Counted from the first letter of the stretch, positions 50,615-60,632 are shown. The stretch: DNA of 64,000 nt from an uncultured archaeon (GCA_902386205.1 CABMIH010000057.1:62001-126000); one strand, 5' to 3'. Translations and numbers: made by a program. The notes: generated by a model from the sequence alone, not told the origin.

Positions 50615-53266
50615 TCATCCCCTGTAAACCTTCCCCTCATCGCCGTCAACCGTAAGCTGTTCCCCATCCTTCAAAGTCTTCATCACTCCAGGCACATTGA
50701 CCACGGCCGGGATACCGTATTCCCTTGCCACGATAGCGCCGTGGGATGTATAACCTCCAACTTCCATCACAAGAGCTTTTGCTCTCAGGAAAAGCGGTGT
50801 CCATCCAGGATCTGTGGATGGGGCGACCAGGACATCACCGGTTCGAAGCTTCGTGTTCTCACCCGGATGATGAACGATCCTGGCAAGCCCGCAAGCACGT
50901 CCTGCGGCAACGCCAAGACCTTTCAGGACACGCCCGTGTGCTTCAGGAGAGCGCAACAACGGCTGCGGCGTCTCATCTATGATAACATCCGGTGGTTCAA
51001 GTTTAGATAATTCCTCCCACCTGTCTTTTCGTTCAGAAATCAGCAGCTTCAATCCCTTGCCGTCACAGTATTCACCAAGGATCGCAATTATTTCAGGCAG
51101 GGAGCAGTGATATACGTCAGCCTGCTTTTCCAGTATCCCTCTTTCCACCATCCTGCGACCTATATCCTGAAAAAGCGAACGCGAAGGTTCAACTGTCTTT
51201 ACAAGGACTGATCTTGACATTTCCCTCATCTGGGCGCCTTTTACCGCCTGGGCTGTCCACATATTGAGCTTCAACCGCCTGAGACCCCATTTGAATTTAC
51301 CTGCGATCTCTTCTTCCACGGCTTTCTTTTTTGCAGCTCTTGCCTCCCTGTAATCAGGATTTCCAAGAGACATTACCTGCGCCCTTATATTCTCAAGCAG
51401 GTACCGCGGATCCTCGCTCCATCTCGGGTTCATTATTTCGCTCTCATAAACTCCCCTGTGCCCGAATTCCTTAAGGAATTCCTCAAACTCTTTCATGAAC
51501 ACGGAGTCTTCGGGGATTGCATCCCTGAAAGCTGACGGATCGAAGTTCTCTGCTGTGAAGTAGCGAAGAGCAGCACTGTCATTTCGCACGATCTCAGCAA
51601 GGTCTGTCAACCTGTAACCATGCTGCGCGCTTGTCATATTTTCTGAAGCTCCAGCCAGGAGACTGTTTGCCATTGAGTAACCCCGTCCCGGGAAATCCTT
51701 ATCCAGTATTTTTGCCATCATCTCAAAAGGATATCCTGCTGAAGAAGTAAGGATCATGTAGGGAGGCCCGAAATTTGCAGAACTTTTTCTCATCTCGGAA
51801 ATAATGGAGATGAGTTCCTGTTCATCCATATCCTTGAAGTCCAGCCGATTCCATTCTTCGGATTTCTTCCACATATCGTCAAATAGTTTCTTAGCAGAGA
51901 TCTGGATCCTGAGAATATTGGCCATAAGAACCATTCCACGTAAGATGCGTCCGATTCCCTTCCATCCACCACGGGGATTCCCGGGCGAGACTTTTATTTC
52001 AGGCTGGTGGCCGCCCATATATTCATTTAACATCCCAGGCAGCATCCCCAGTGCGTCATAAAATTCCCACTGGAGCGCGGACAGGTTGAAATAACCCCGT
52101 CCCCTGTAAAGGCGGACCCAGTTCAATCCTGATGGCACATGGTAACCGGTGGCCCGAAGCTGGGCGTTCATCATCCTTGGGAGGAGGCAGCTTAAAAGGT
52201 TCCATGAAAGAGTGGAAGGTACCTGGGGCATGACATCCTTAAGGTTTGCATTTGACCAGATCACAGGCTGGCCCGCCATCTCAGGGAAACCCGGTTCAGG
52301 CATACCTGTCACTGGTCTTGCCTGCAGGACAAAGAATTTTTTGCCATCATTTGCCCATTCTATATCCTGGCAGGCGGCATTAATCCCCAGGGCTTCATAA
52401 ATGCGAAGTGTCAGAAGTCCAAGTTCGGTGATACTGCTATCACTGAGAACCTGTTTTTTCCTGTCGTCCTCGCCTGTGATTGTAAGTTCAGTTCCCCCTG
52501 TTGTCTTAAGTTTCGTGAATTGGGACTTGCTGCCAATTTTTTTCTCGATGATCTCAGGCAGTATCCTTCTTGGATCTAACGTGTATTCATCAGGTTCAAC
52601 AGCGCCGCCCACCACCGACTCCCCCAGGCCGAAATTAGCGCTGATGGCGATCCTGTCGCGCCTGCCAGTCCGCGGATCGCAGCTGAACGCCACCCCGGCG
52701 GAAACAGCAGGCACAAGTTCCATGATAACAACGGCAGTCGCCACATCATCATCAGTCAATCCCATTTTGCGCCTGTAGGCGACAGCGCGGGGCGTCCACA
52801 GGGATGCATAGCATCCCCTGATCGCATGAACGACATTCTCAAGACCCCTTACATTCAGGAACGATTCATGCACTCCTGCAAAGGAAGCGCGGGCTGAATC
52901 CTCGGCGGTTGCTGATGACCTAACAGCCACAGATTTGTCAAGAAGTCCCATGCTTGCAAGCTGCTCAGCAAGCTCCTTCCGCACTGCATCGGATAAACGA
53001 CCCCCGTTGATCTTCCGCCTGATACCTTCCAGCATTTTTTCGCTTTCCAGCGCCTCTTCTGCCTTAATGGAAGCTGCTGCATGAATGAATTCTGCCAGTC
53101 CGTTATGCTGCAGGAAATCCTGATAAGCCCTGGCAGTCAGGACACCGCCCGCTGGAACTAAAAAACCATAGCGGTTCAGGCTGCCCAGATTCTGCCCTTT
53201 GCCTCCGACTTCGGTTATCGCGGAATTGGCGGATTCTTCCCAGTTGAGGAAATAATGTTCTTTCAT
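50615..53266 (-). CDS. Rifampicin phosphotransferase-like dikinase (PEP-synthase-like)
   Basis: The 883-residue protein has an N-terminal ATP-grasp domain of PEP-synthase type (VGGKGQNLGSLNRYGFLVPAGGVLTARAY, then SVAVRSSATAEDSARASFAG, then CQDIEWANDGKKFFVLQARPVTG at about 310-335). A long helical middle (about 340-790) follows. The C-terminus holds the phospho-histidine domain GGYTSHGAIVAREYGIPAVV with His842. The PEP/pyruvate TIM-barrel of true PEP synthase is missing, as in rifampicin phosphotransferases, where the middle binds the drug. The phosphorylated compound here is unknown. Confidence 0.82.
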   Translation of the reverse strand: MKEHYFLNWEESANSAITEVGGKGQNLGSLNRYGFLVPAGGVLTARAYQDFLQHNGLAEFIHAAASIKAEEALESEKMLEGIRRKINGGRLSDAVRKELAEQLASMGLLDKSVAVRSSATAEDSARASFAGVHESFLNVRGLENVVHAIRGCYASLWTPRAVAYRRKMGLTDDDVATAVVIMELVPAVSAGVAFSCDPRTGRRDRIAISANFGLGESVVGGAVEPDEYTLDPRRILPEIIEKKIGSKSQFTKLKTTGGTELTITGEDDRKKQVLSDSSITELGLLTLRIYEALGINAACQDIEWANDGKKFFVLQARPVTGMPEPGFPEMAGQPVIWSNANLKDVMPQVPSTLSWNLLSCLLPRMMNAQLRATGYHVPSGLNWVRLYRGRGYFNLSALQWEFYDALGMLPGMLNEYMGGHQPEIKVSPGNPRGGWKGIGRILRGMVLMANILRIQISAKKLFDDMWKKSEEWNRLDFKDMDEQELISIISEMRKSSANFGPPYMILTSSAGYPFEMMAKILDKDFPGRGYSMANSLLAGASENMTSAQHGYRLTDLAEIVRNDSAALRYFTAENFDPSAFRDAIPEDSVFMKEFEEFLKEFGHRGVYESEIMNPRWSEDPRYLLENIRAQVMSLGNPDYREARAAKKKAVEEEIAGKFKWGLRRLKLNMWTAQAVKGAQMREMSRSVLVKTVEPSRSLFQDIGRRMVERGILEKQADVYHCSLPEIIAILGEYCDGKGLKLLISERKDRWEELSKLEPPDVIIDETPQPLLRSPEAHGRVLKGLGVAAGRACGLARIVHHPGENTKLRTGDVLVAPSTDPGWTPLFLRAKALVMEVGGYTSHGAIVAREYGIPAVVNVPGVMKTLKDGEQLTVDGDEGKVYRG

Positions 53267-53310
53267 TTATTCAGTCCCCATTTCACTCCATATCCCTCGT
53301 TCTTTATTTT

Positions 53311-53853
53311 TTATCTCAGTTGGATAATTCCATAAAAGATCGCCTCAGGTCGAGGTGGACATCCAGGCACATACACATCCACGGGTATGATCAGATCCAC
53401 GCCTCTTATGACCGAGTATGATTCGCGGTACGGTCCTCCCGTGTTGGCGCAGCTTCCTATTGAAATCACCCACTTGGGTTCGGGCATCATTTCGTATAGC
53501 TGTTTCACCCTGGGCGTCATCCTTTTGGTCACTGTACCCATTACAAGCATCAGGTCTGCATGCCTTGGACTTGCCCTTCCAACTTCCATTCCGAAACGTC
53601 CAAGATCATGATGCGCCATACCCATAGACAATCCCTCAAAAGCACAGCAGGCAAGCCCGAACATCAGAGGCCAGAGAGAACTCAAACGTGCATAGTTCAG
53701 TATCTGGTCAACAGTTGTTAGAAGTATATCCCCCTCTCGTTCTCTTGCCGCAGCAAGTGTGTTAACAAGGTATGTATCTTCCAGTTTCTCCACTGCTGTT
53801 TCATGCTTTTTGTCAGCAATTTTAATTTTTGTAGTATCTATTGTTATCCCCAT
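53311..53853 (-). CDS. Orphan NuoB/FpoB-like [4Fe-4S] subunit
   Basis: This 180-residue protein starts at the ATG at 53851-53853, with GGGAG before it; a start at 53877 would overlap TetR. It contains the N2-type cluster ligands Cys69, Cys70, Cys135 and Cys165, in [18 protein letters not shown] and VPGCPPRPE. Subunit B carries the terminal cluster of complex I and Fpo (F420H2 dehydrogenase). No other Fpo/Nuo subunit is nearby, so this is either a displaced copy or a paralogue with another partner. It lies just downstream of the TetR gene. Confidence 0.82.
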   Translation of the reverse strand: MGITIDTTKIKIADKKHETAVEKLEDTYLVNTLAAAREREGDILLTTVDQILNYARLSSLWPLMFGLACCAFEGLSMGMAHHDLGRFGMEVGRASPRHADLMLVMGTVTKRMTPRVKQLYEMMPEPKWVISIGSCANTGGPYRESYSVIRGVDLIIPVDVYVPGCPPRPEAIFYGIIQLR

Positions 53854-53857
53854 AGTC

Positions 53858-54475
53858 TCAACTCCCGATGCCTTCAAATATCATATCGATTTTTATTGAT
53901 ATGTCTTCAGAAAATGAATAATCGCTCTGTGACCACAGCCATTCCATCAGCGACGCAAAATATACCCCGGTTATATTTCCAGCAGCTTTTTTTATATCTA
54001 TGTTCTTTTTCACTTCTTTTGTTCCAATACCTTTTTCAAGAAGATCACACAGCAATATATTGAGTCCGGTGCTTTTCCTTTCATCATAACCATAGCGCCT
54101 CATGTGCTCAAAGACAAATAGTTTTGTAAGTTCCTTGTCCTTTTCATTGCTTTTTGCTACCAGGACAAGGACGTTCTTTATCTTTTCCCTGACAGATGTA
54201 TTTGTTTTCAATTCTTTTAATACAATATCATAGACGAGTTCTTCCTTCTGTTTCGCAAAATCCATGAGGAGGGCTTCTTTGGTTGGGAAATAATTGAAAA
54301 ATGTACCTTTGCCTATCCGGGCTTTTGTTGTTATCTCATCAACTGTTGTGCTTTCGAAGCCTTTTTCTTTGAATAATCTCCCTGCAACCTCGAAAATCTT
54401 ATTTTTCGTTTCTATTTTCTTCTTTTCCCGCAAGGAAATATTCACATCATCTCTATCAATCATGACCGTAGTCAT
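53858..54475 (-). CDS. TetR/AcrR-type transcriptional regulator
   Basis: The 205-residue protein has an N-terminal helix-turn-helix at about residues 23-66 ([45 protein letters not shown]), typical of TetR proteins. The C-terminal helical domain should bind a ligand or dimerise. Two palindromes overlap and precede its start. Downstream are the FpoB-like and dikinase genes. The start may be the ATG at 54475 or the one at 54463. Confidence 0.9.
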   Translation of the reverse strand: MTTVMIDRDDVNISLREKKKIETKNKIFEVAGRLFKEKGFESTTVDEITTKARIGKGTFFNYFPTKEALLMDFAKQKEELVYDIVLKELKTNTSVREKIKNVLVLVAKSNEKDKELTKLFVFEHMRRYGYDERKSTGLNILLCDLLEKGIGTKEVKKNIDIKKAAGNITGVYFASLMEWLWSQSDYSFSEDISIKIDMIFEGIGS

Positions 54476-54491
54476 ATATGACTGTGGTCAT
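54462..54491. promoter_or_regulatory. Two tandem palindromes at the TetR start (probable TetR operators)
   Basis: ATGACCGTAGTCAT (54462-54475) and ATGACTGTGGTCAT (54478-54491) have identical arms (ATGAC and GTCAT) and centres 16 bases apart. The first covers the ATG of the regulator itself, the second lies just before it. This suggests negative autoregulation, and possibly control of the exporter genes. Confidence 0.75.
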
Positions 54492-54548
54492 ATTTAATAA
54501 TTTTGGTTATCAAACCGGAAAATTATATTGAAACCACAGCACCTTTAA

Positions 54549-55205
54549 TTAGACCACTTTTCCATCCTTAATACGTATTATCCTATCCGCTTTCTCTCCC
54601 AGTTCAGGCTCATGTGTCACCATGACAATGGTCTGTCCCTTCTTATTTAATTCCCGTAACAAATCAACAATCTGGTGGGCAGAAATCGTATCCAGGTTAG
54701 CTGTTGGTTCATCCGCCAGTAAAATGGCGGGCTCATTGGCAAGTGCCCTGGCGATTGCCACACGTTGCTGCTGCCCGCCGGATAATTCATTGGGTTTGTG
54801 TGACAACCTGTTCCCGATACCTACAAGTTCCAGAAGCGAGGCCGCACGTTCATATTTTCGTCCGTCCATCATCATGGGAAACGCGACATTTTCAAGCGCG
54901 TTCAGTTCCATGAAAAGTCTAAAGAACTGAAAAACAAACCCGATTTTTTTCAGGCGGAAATCCGATCTGTCATTCTCATTTAATGAGGATACTTCCACAC
55001 CATCGATATCAATATTTCCGGATGTCGGCACGTCAAGGAGCCCGATCATGTTCAACAACGTGGATTTACCGCTCCCCGAAGGACCCATGATCGCCACGAA
55101 CTCACCGGCGTCTACCCTCATATCTACTCCACGAAGAGCAGATACTTCGACATTGCCCATATTATAGGCCTTCTTGATCCCTTCAAGTTCGATCAAACTA
55201 TCCAC
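54549..55205 (-). CDS. MacB/LolD-type ABC exporter ATPase (second system)
   Basis: This 218-residue ATP-binding subunit has Walker A GPSGSGKST at about 40-48, the signature ELSGGQQQRVAIARALA, Walker B ILLADEPTANLD and VMVTHEPE. The preceding permease gene overlaps it by 8 bases. It is related to the 44071 ATPase but lies in another operon, which is TetR-linked. Confidence 0.9.
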   Translation of the reverse strand: MDSLIELEGIKKAYNMGNVEVSALRGVDMRVDAGEFVAIMGPSGSGKSTLLNMIGLLDVPTSGNIDIDGVEVSSLNENDRSDFRLKKIGFVFQFFRLFMELNALENVAFPMMMDGRKYERAASLLELVGIGNRLSHKPNELSGGQQQRVAIARALANEPAILLADEPTANLDTISAHQIVDLLRELNKKGQTIVMVTHEPELGEKADRIIRIKDGKVV

Positions 55206-56367
55206 CCCATATTGCTTTTATGATATTCGTTCTTGAGGCAATGATAGCAGGATAAATCCCGCCTATTATACATGTCACTATTATGGATAGATCCGCGCCC
55301 ATTATCGAACTTATTGAAATTCCAGGAATTATGACAAGTTTCATACCATATTCTGGCGTAACTATAAGAGGATTCTGCTGCATAAAGTTCACAAGGGCAA
55401 GACCGAATACAGTGCCAAAAACAGTCCCGATGATTCCCAGGAAAAGGGACTCGGTCAGATATATCTTCAGTACCATGGAACCTCTTGCGCCTATCGCTTT
55501 TATCACTCCGATCTCCCGTATCTTGTTTTTTACTGTAGTATATATTATCAAACTTATCGCGATAGCTGCGACAAATATGGAGATTATCGATGTAAGAAAG
55601 GTTATGACGCCGAAGGTTTCTATCATTCCGGCGGTGCCCGCGGATAGCTCCTGCCATGTCTTTACATTGAGAAGAGCGGTCTCTTTCTTAACAAGGGTCT
55701 GAAATTTAACCGATTCATCGCGATTCTCAAGCCTGATTAAAATATTGGTGGCATCTTCTTTTTCCACAAGTTGTTTGACCGTGTCATATGTAGCAAGTGT
55801 TGCAAATTGGTCAAAATCAAATGTTCCGGTGCTGATAACACCTTTGATATTGAATTCAATCGGCTTTCTGTCCTTATAGTGTATAAGGACAGTATCTCCA
55901 ACATTAACTTTAATAACTTCTGCCAGAGAGGATCCTATCAACAAATCATTTTTGTCTCTATCGTCAAGGAATTCTCCTTTCTCCACGGTTTCAGCAAGTG
56001 TTGAAGCTTTCTCTTCCAGCGATGGCCGGATACCTATGATTGCGATCCCAACGCGTTCGGTTCTTGATTCGATTTCCACATTTCCTGAAACTCGCGGAGC
56101 TACTCCGACAACTCCTTTCATATCTGCGACTTTTGATATTATGCTCTCAGATCTCGCAATAACTGTATCACCGGTGTTTGGCTGTATCTGTATATGTCCA
56201 AGAATTACATCGACTGCGTTTCCAACAAATGCATCTTGCATCCCGTTATTCAAAGCTGTGGTAAAAAGAGGACCTGCAACCCCTATGGTTATGGCAAAGA
56301 TAACCATTAGTGCCTCCAACCTCCTTTTTGACAGGTCTTTAAATGCCATAAATAGCCATGCTTTCAT
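55198..56367 (-). CDS. FtsX/MacB-type permease (second system)
   Basis: This 389-residue permease has a first helix in MVIFAITIGVAGPLF, a large extracellular domain (about 40-255) and three C-terminal helices. The loop IYTTVKNKIREIGVIKAIGARGSMVLKIYLTESLFLGIIG is the FtsX-type coupling region. It follows the secreted-protein gene with 3 bases of gap. Confidence 0.88.
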   Translation of the reverse strand: MKAWLFMAFKDLSKRRLEALMVIFAITIGVAGPLFTTALNNGMQDAFVGNAVDVILGHIQIQPNTGDTVIARSESIISKVADMKGVVGVAPRVSGNVEIESRTERVGIAIIGIRPSLEEKASTLAETVEKGEFLDDRDKNDLLIGSSLAEVIKVNVGDTVLIHYKDRKPIEFNIKGVISTGTFDFDQFATLATYDTVKQLVEKEDATNILIRLENRDESVKFQTLVKKETALLNVKTWQELSAGTAGMIETFGVITFLTSIISIFVAAIAISLIIYTTVKNKIREIGVIKAIGARGSMVLKIYLTESLFLGIIGTVFGTVFGLALVNFMQQNPLIVTPEYGMKLVIIPGISISSIMGADLSIIVTCIIGGIYPAIIASRTNIIKAIWGG

Positions 56368-56370
56368 AAT

Positions 56371-57588
56371 TTAACGTTTTCTCCGCCAGAAATAAATTCC
56401 ACCCGACACTGCGATCATACCCAAAATGATTGGAAGACTACTTTGTCTATCAGCCGGATTGACTATTACTATCAGATCTTTCTGGATCTCGTGGGTTCCG
56501 AAATCGTCTTCGTAACTTATCCGTAATATGCCTGTCACTTTCCCGCTACTGGCTGGATTTATTGTAAAGATGGCGTTGGAATAATCATCCTTTTTTATTT
56601 CCCCAAGATATGCAAGCGTATCACCTTCAAGCGCCGATTCGATGCTGGCAGTCACACCTTTGGCATCCCCTGTTCCCGTGTTTTCAATCTTAATGGTCAG
56701 GGTAAAAGGTTCATTTTCTTTTATTCTCGCAGGTTCTGTCGTCTTCTTTGCAATATCAAGTTTCGCCCTGCCAGCAGCAACTATTCCCATCAACTTTGTC
56801 TCGTTGTATTCAATTCCCCTCTCATCCATATAATTGAGAATGAGTTCCATTTGATAATTCTTAGCCGGTGCATCCTTTTCTATTGAAAACAAGAATTCAG
56901 ATTCTTTCTTTAAACCTTGAGGGATATCTTTGAAAATATGTTCGGTACTCGATGAAACAGGAACAAGTGATTTGTCCATAGGGTTCAGCTTGATTTTCAA
57001 CCATTTGATCTCGTTATCCCCTACATTTTCAAATTCAATCACAGCTTTGAATGCCTCACCTGGTTCGACTTTCGAACCATTTGTTGCGACGGAAAAGTTC
57101 TTGATCTCTACAAGCGTATCGCCCATGATCTGCAATGTGATTTTTCCATTGAATTCTTTATCTGTGTCATAGAATATTGTATATGGAATGTCATATTTTC
57201 CATATTTTGCATTCCTATCCACATCGATCTTGAAAAACGTCTTTTGCGACATATATGGACCGAGATCGAAATAAGGTGTATATTCATCCCCGGAGCCTGA
57301 TGTGCCTATGAGATATCCCGGATAACTGAGTTCCCCGAGTTTATTATTTGAAGATAAGGAAGCTGAAAAAGGGTATCTCAGGAATAGATGTATATTTATC
57401 TTATTCGCTGGAGCATCCTGATTATTGAGCAAAGTGAATTCTATGCCTATGTTCCTATCACCCGGCGTTAAATGGGGAACAGAAACCACGGATGTTACAT
57501 TGAACTGAGTCATTCCTTCGGACTGCGCATATGCATTATTTACAAAAATCAATATGATAGCTAAGAATACGAACTGAATTTTTTTCAT
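56371..57588 (-). CDS. Secreted protein with CARDB/COG1361-like repeats and C-terminal anchor
   Basis: The 405-residue protein has a signal peptide (IQFVFLAIILIFVNNAYA), then several Ig-like/CARDB-type domains (FAVTNGSKVEPGEAFKAVIEFENVGDNEIKWLKIKL and FTLTIKIENTGTGDAKGVTASIE-like blocks), and one transmembrane helix near the end (LPIILGMIAVSGGIYFW) followed by basic RRKR. It should be the outside partner of the ABC exporter that follows. Confidence 0.82.
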   Translation of the reverse strand: MKKIQFVFLAIILIFVNNAYAQSEGMTQFNVTSVVSVPHLTPGDRNIGIEFTLLNNQDAPANKINIHLFLRYPFSASLSSNNKLGELSYPGYLIGTSGSGDEYTPYFDLGPYMSQKTFFKIDVDRNAKYGKYDIPYTIFYDTDKEFNGKITLQIMGDTLVEIKNFSVATNGSKVEPGEAFKAVIEFENVGDNEIKWLKIKLNPMDKSLVPVSSSTEHIFKDIPQGLKKESEFLFSIEKDAPAKNYQMELILNYMDERGIEYNETKLMGIVAAGRAKLDIAKKTTEPARIKENEPFTLTIKIENTGTGDAKGVTASIESALEGDTLAYLGEIKKDDYSNAIFTINPASSGKVTGILRISYEDDFGTHEIQKDLIVIVNPADRQSSLPIILGMIAVSGGIYFWRRKR

Positions 57589-57606
57589 AATTTTTCCTTT
57601 TCTTAA

Positions 57607-58806
57607 TTATTGATTGAATATTTTTTTCAATTTGGAACTGGCTTTATATTTTACCAATATCATTGGAAGATTTACTTTTTCTTCTTTATTTTGAGTAAAG
57701 TTCTGGAAGCTTTCATCGGTACTTCTCAAATCTATTTTGATGTCTCCTGTGATGTCTAAATTTTCCGTTATGTACGAAACCTGCCTGGATTCCAGCTTTT
57801 TGAAATTCAAATAACAAAAAGGGCATGCTGTTACAATATTTTGGGCAGGTTCATTCTGCAAAAGAATATCTAATCTTTTCATAACGTATTCTTTATCGTA
57901 CAGGGGCATCCCTCCTCCGGCTCCGCAACATTTAGGGGCATTCGTAACATCAAGTGAAGTAGATGCCTGCTTGAATATTGACATGACATCTGGGATTATT
58001 TTTTCGAATTTCTTATCAGTATTATAAATATGACATGGTACCTGGAAAAATACTGGTTCTTTCAGATTGCTTTCAAGCTGATTACGAGCTTTGTGAATTA
58101 TTTCTAAAATGTGATTAACTTCAAACTTTGCTCCTGCCGACCCATTATGACTTTTTAACATATTATAACAGCCAGGGCATAAAGTTATTATTTTATCAAA
58201 TTTATTTAAAATAGATATATTTCTTTTCGCAATGATCCTTGCATCCTGGATGAAACCCAGATTATTAAGGATATTCCCGCAACAGGGTTCATCATCCAAT
58301 ACTGTAAAGTCTATGCCTGATTTATCAAGGAAACTCACTACCGAATCCACAATTTCAGGTAACTTGTGTCTTATCGTGCATCCAATGAATAAAAGTGTTC
58401 TATTTTTTTCTTTCTCAATCCCTTGAGTTTTTGTAGCATTCTTATGAAGTCCCCCATTCGAAGAATAGGGATTTCCATTTTTCTTTATATTGGATAATAT
58501 TGCCTCATAATTCCCGACTGGTTTTGTTTTATTCAATTGAGCCCTATATTTAATGACAAGCTCAGTTTTATCAATTTCCGCCGGACAAATTTTAGTACAA
58601 TGGTGACATAAATTACATTCCCTGAAAATTCCTGACAGATCATCAGGATTATTTCTTTTCGTATTTATTATTGAATCGATTGCGTTTATTTTTCCTTTAG
58701 GGGAATAAACCTCATTGCGGTATACTGAATAAACCGGACAATGAAACATGCACATACCACATTTATAGCATTTATGAGTTGCTTTTACTTCATTCAAATA
58801 AAACAC
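57607..58806 (-). CDS. Iron-sulfur oxidoreductase with two CCG domains (GlcF/HdrD-like)
   Basis: The 399-residue protein has two 4Fe-4S motifs in the N-terminal part: CYKCGMCMFHCP and CNLCHHCTKICP, then two CCG domains (EPCCGNILNNL and CPGCYNML; PKCCGAGGG and CPFCYLN). Such proteins receive electrons from a flavin dehydrogenase, here probably the FAD enzyme encoded immediately upstream. The start may be the GTG at 58806 or a TTG three codons later, which has the better spacing to a GAGGTG. Confidence 0.88.
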   Translation of the reverse strand: MFYLNEVKATHKCYKCGMCMFHCPVYSVYRNEVYSPKGKINAIDSIINTKRNNPDDLSGIFRECNLCHHCTKICPAEIDKTELVIKYRAQLNKTKPVGNYEAILSNIKKNGNPYSSNGGLHKNATKTQGIEKEKNRTLLFIGCTIRHKLPEIVDSVVSFLDKSGIDFTVLDDEPCCGNILNNLGFIQDARIIAKRNISILNKFDKIITLCPGCYNMLKSHNGSAGAKFEVNHILEIIHKARNQLESNLKEPVFFQVPCHIYNTDKKFEKIIPDVMSIFKQASTSLDVTNAPKCCGAGGGMPLYDKEYVMKRLDILLQNEPAQNIVTACPFCYLNFKKLESRQVSYITENLDITGDIKIDLRSTDESFQNFTQNKEEKVNLPMILVKYKASSKLKKIFNQ

Positions 58807-60169
58807 CTCTGTTCAAGATATTATTGGGGTCATATTTTTCCTTCATGTCCAACAGGTATGCCCATCTTTCTTCGGGGAACATTTTTTCTGCGAACTGTCT
58901 GACATACCCACCATATTTATAGAGCATTCCGCCCACCTCAATTGTTTTTTTTATCATTTCATGATTGAAAGTCTGGTGATACTTCAAATAATCCTTTGAG
59001 AGAAGTTCTGCTCCAAAATATGTTCCGAAAATTAAATCGCCTTTCTTTATTTCAGAAGGAAATGGAGAAAAGGGTCTTGTCTTTGAGTCTTCCGTGACTC
59101 TATGGGCCAGAATCAGGATCTGTTTGCTGAGCGTTTTTAAGCCTTGTTTCTTTACGTTTTTCCAGATCTTGTCAGAATATTCAAACATATCATACATATA
59201 TTTTTTATCAGGATATACTATGTCGATAAAAACAGTTGATACCGGCGAATATCTTAACAGGAACGGGAACGAACGAATACGAACTCTCGATGCATATACG
59301 TTTTTTGCATGATTGATGTAATAATTCTCATCAATAAAAGTAGTTAAAAGCTTGCCCTTAACTTTACCTGCATCTACAGGCTCTTCAAATTTTTCCAGAC
59401 GCACTATTGGCACGTTTAGAAGTTCATTATAAATAATACCATCAACACCATCACCAAAACCATTTTCACAAAATTTAAAGTAATCCTCCATCGCACTTTT
59501 TCTATCAGGATAGGCAAACCAGCTTTCATATGATTTTCCAGGATGGCTTGAAATCTTTATTTTTATTTTAGTGATTATCCCGATCTGTCCATGTCCATAT
59601 AATATATTACTAAAAATTATATTATTCTTTTCCGAGTTACAGACTACTATCTTTCCATCCGGCAGAACGACTTCAAGTTCTTTTATCTGGTCCGCTGATG
59701 AACCTTTTATAAAAGAATGATTATCAAAACCTCCAACGCTGATGGCACCCCCAACAGTGCAGGTTGCACTGGATGGGGCCACGTCGAAAGTCAAATCATA
59801 TCGTTTCAAAATATCGTACAATTCGATCCATGTTATACCTGCTTCAAAATATGCAAACTTTCCATGGATATCGATGTCCAGACATTTATTCAATTTCTTT
59901 GTATCTATTAATACTGAATCATTGGCAACTGATTCACCGCCTACTGTGGTGCCACCACCTCTGACAGTAATAGGAACATGGTAATCATTTGCGATTTTTA
60001 ATATTGTTGATACATCTTCACTACTTTCCGGGAACAACACCGCAATTGGATCACCTTTGACGGATTTTCCAATATCAGATTCGTAACAAAAACCAGTAAA
60101 TGTATCATACTGGATTTTTGTTCCTAATTCTTTGGAAAGGGTCTTCAAGAACACTGTTAATGGTTTCAT
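58790..60169 (-). CDS. FAD-linked oxidase (GlcD/lactate dehydrogenase-like)
   Basis: This protein of about 459 residues starts at the ATG at 60167-60169, preceded by an AAAGGA run. The FAD-binding domain has VPITVRGGGTTVGGESVANDSVLID and PSSATCTVGGAISVGGFDNHSFIKGS. The C-terminal part has a GlcD-type cap. It is expected to oxidise a 2-hydroxy acid or a related compound and to pass electrons to the CCG iron-sulfur protein. The downstream gene overlaps by 17 bases. Confidence 0.86.
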   Translation of the reverse strand: MKPLTVFLKTLSKELGTKIQYDTFTGFCYESDIGKSVKGDPIAVLFPESSEDVSTILKIANDYHVPITVRGGGTTVGGESVANDSVLIDTKKLNKCLDIDIHGKFAYFEAGITWIELYDILKRYDLTFDVAPSSATCTVGGAISVGGFDNHSFIKGSSADQIKELEVVLPDGKIVVCNSEKNNIIFSNILYGHGQIGIITKIKIKISSHPGKSYESWFAYPDRKSAMEDYFKFCENGFGDGVDGIIYNELLNVPIVRLEKFEEPVDAGKVKGKLLTTFIDENYYINHAKNVYASRVRIRSFPFLLRYSPVSTVFIDIVYPDKKYMYDMFEYSDKIWKNVKKQGLKTLSKQILILAHRVTEDSKTRPFSPFPSEIKKGDLIFGTYFGAELLSKDYLKYHQTFNHEMIKKTIEVGGMLYKYGGYVRQFAEKMFPEERWAYLLDMKEKYDPNNILNRGVLFE

Positions 60170-60183
60170 GTTATCCTTTTCTG

Positions 60184-60627
60184 CTAATCGGTTTTCTCTT
60201 TCAATATTTTCCATATGATGACTATGTCTATGACAATTATACCAACGATAAATCGTGCCGGCGGATAGTTGAAGGTCTGTGATCCAAAGATTGCTATTTC
60301 AGCTATATACATGACGGCCTGGCCGAATAATCCGGCAGCGGCAGCTTGTATTCCCCAGTTGCGGCGGGCAATCATTCCAATCGATCCGGCAAGCATAAAT
60401 ATTGAGATGAAAAAACAGACCGCGCTTTTTATTAAAAACGTCATATCGCTGGCCGTTGAAGGAATATCCAGATGCTCTGCTCGCAGAGCATTAACATCGT
60501 TCTTTAATTCGATGACCGTTGTTATATACATCAGGCTGAAACCCAGAAGAAAAATAAGAACAATGCTAAAATAGATTCTATTTTTAGCATCTGTATTATA
60601 TATTTCATAGTTTTTCATTTTCATCAT
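60184..60627 (-). CDS. Small four-helix membrane protein
   Basis: This 147-residue protein has four hydrophobic segments: IYFSIVLIFLLGFSLMYIT, IKSAVCFFISIFMLAGSIGMIA, IQAAAAGLFGQAVMYIAEIAIFG and FIVGIIVIDIVIIWKIL. No domain is recognised. Position upstream of the FAD enzyme suggests that the genes may work together, for example by providing a membrane anchor. Confidence 0.6.
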   Translation of the reverse strand: MMKMKNYEIYNTDAKNRIYFSIVLIFLLGFSLMYITTVIELKNDVNALRAEHLDIPSTASDMTFLIKSAVCFFISIFMLAGSIGMIARRNWGIQAAAAGLFGQAVMYIAEIAIFGSQTFNYPPARFIVGIIVIDIVIIWKILKEKTD

Positions 60628-60632
60628 CCGTA

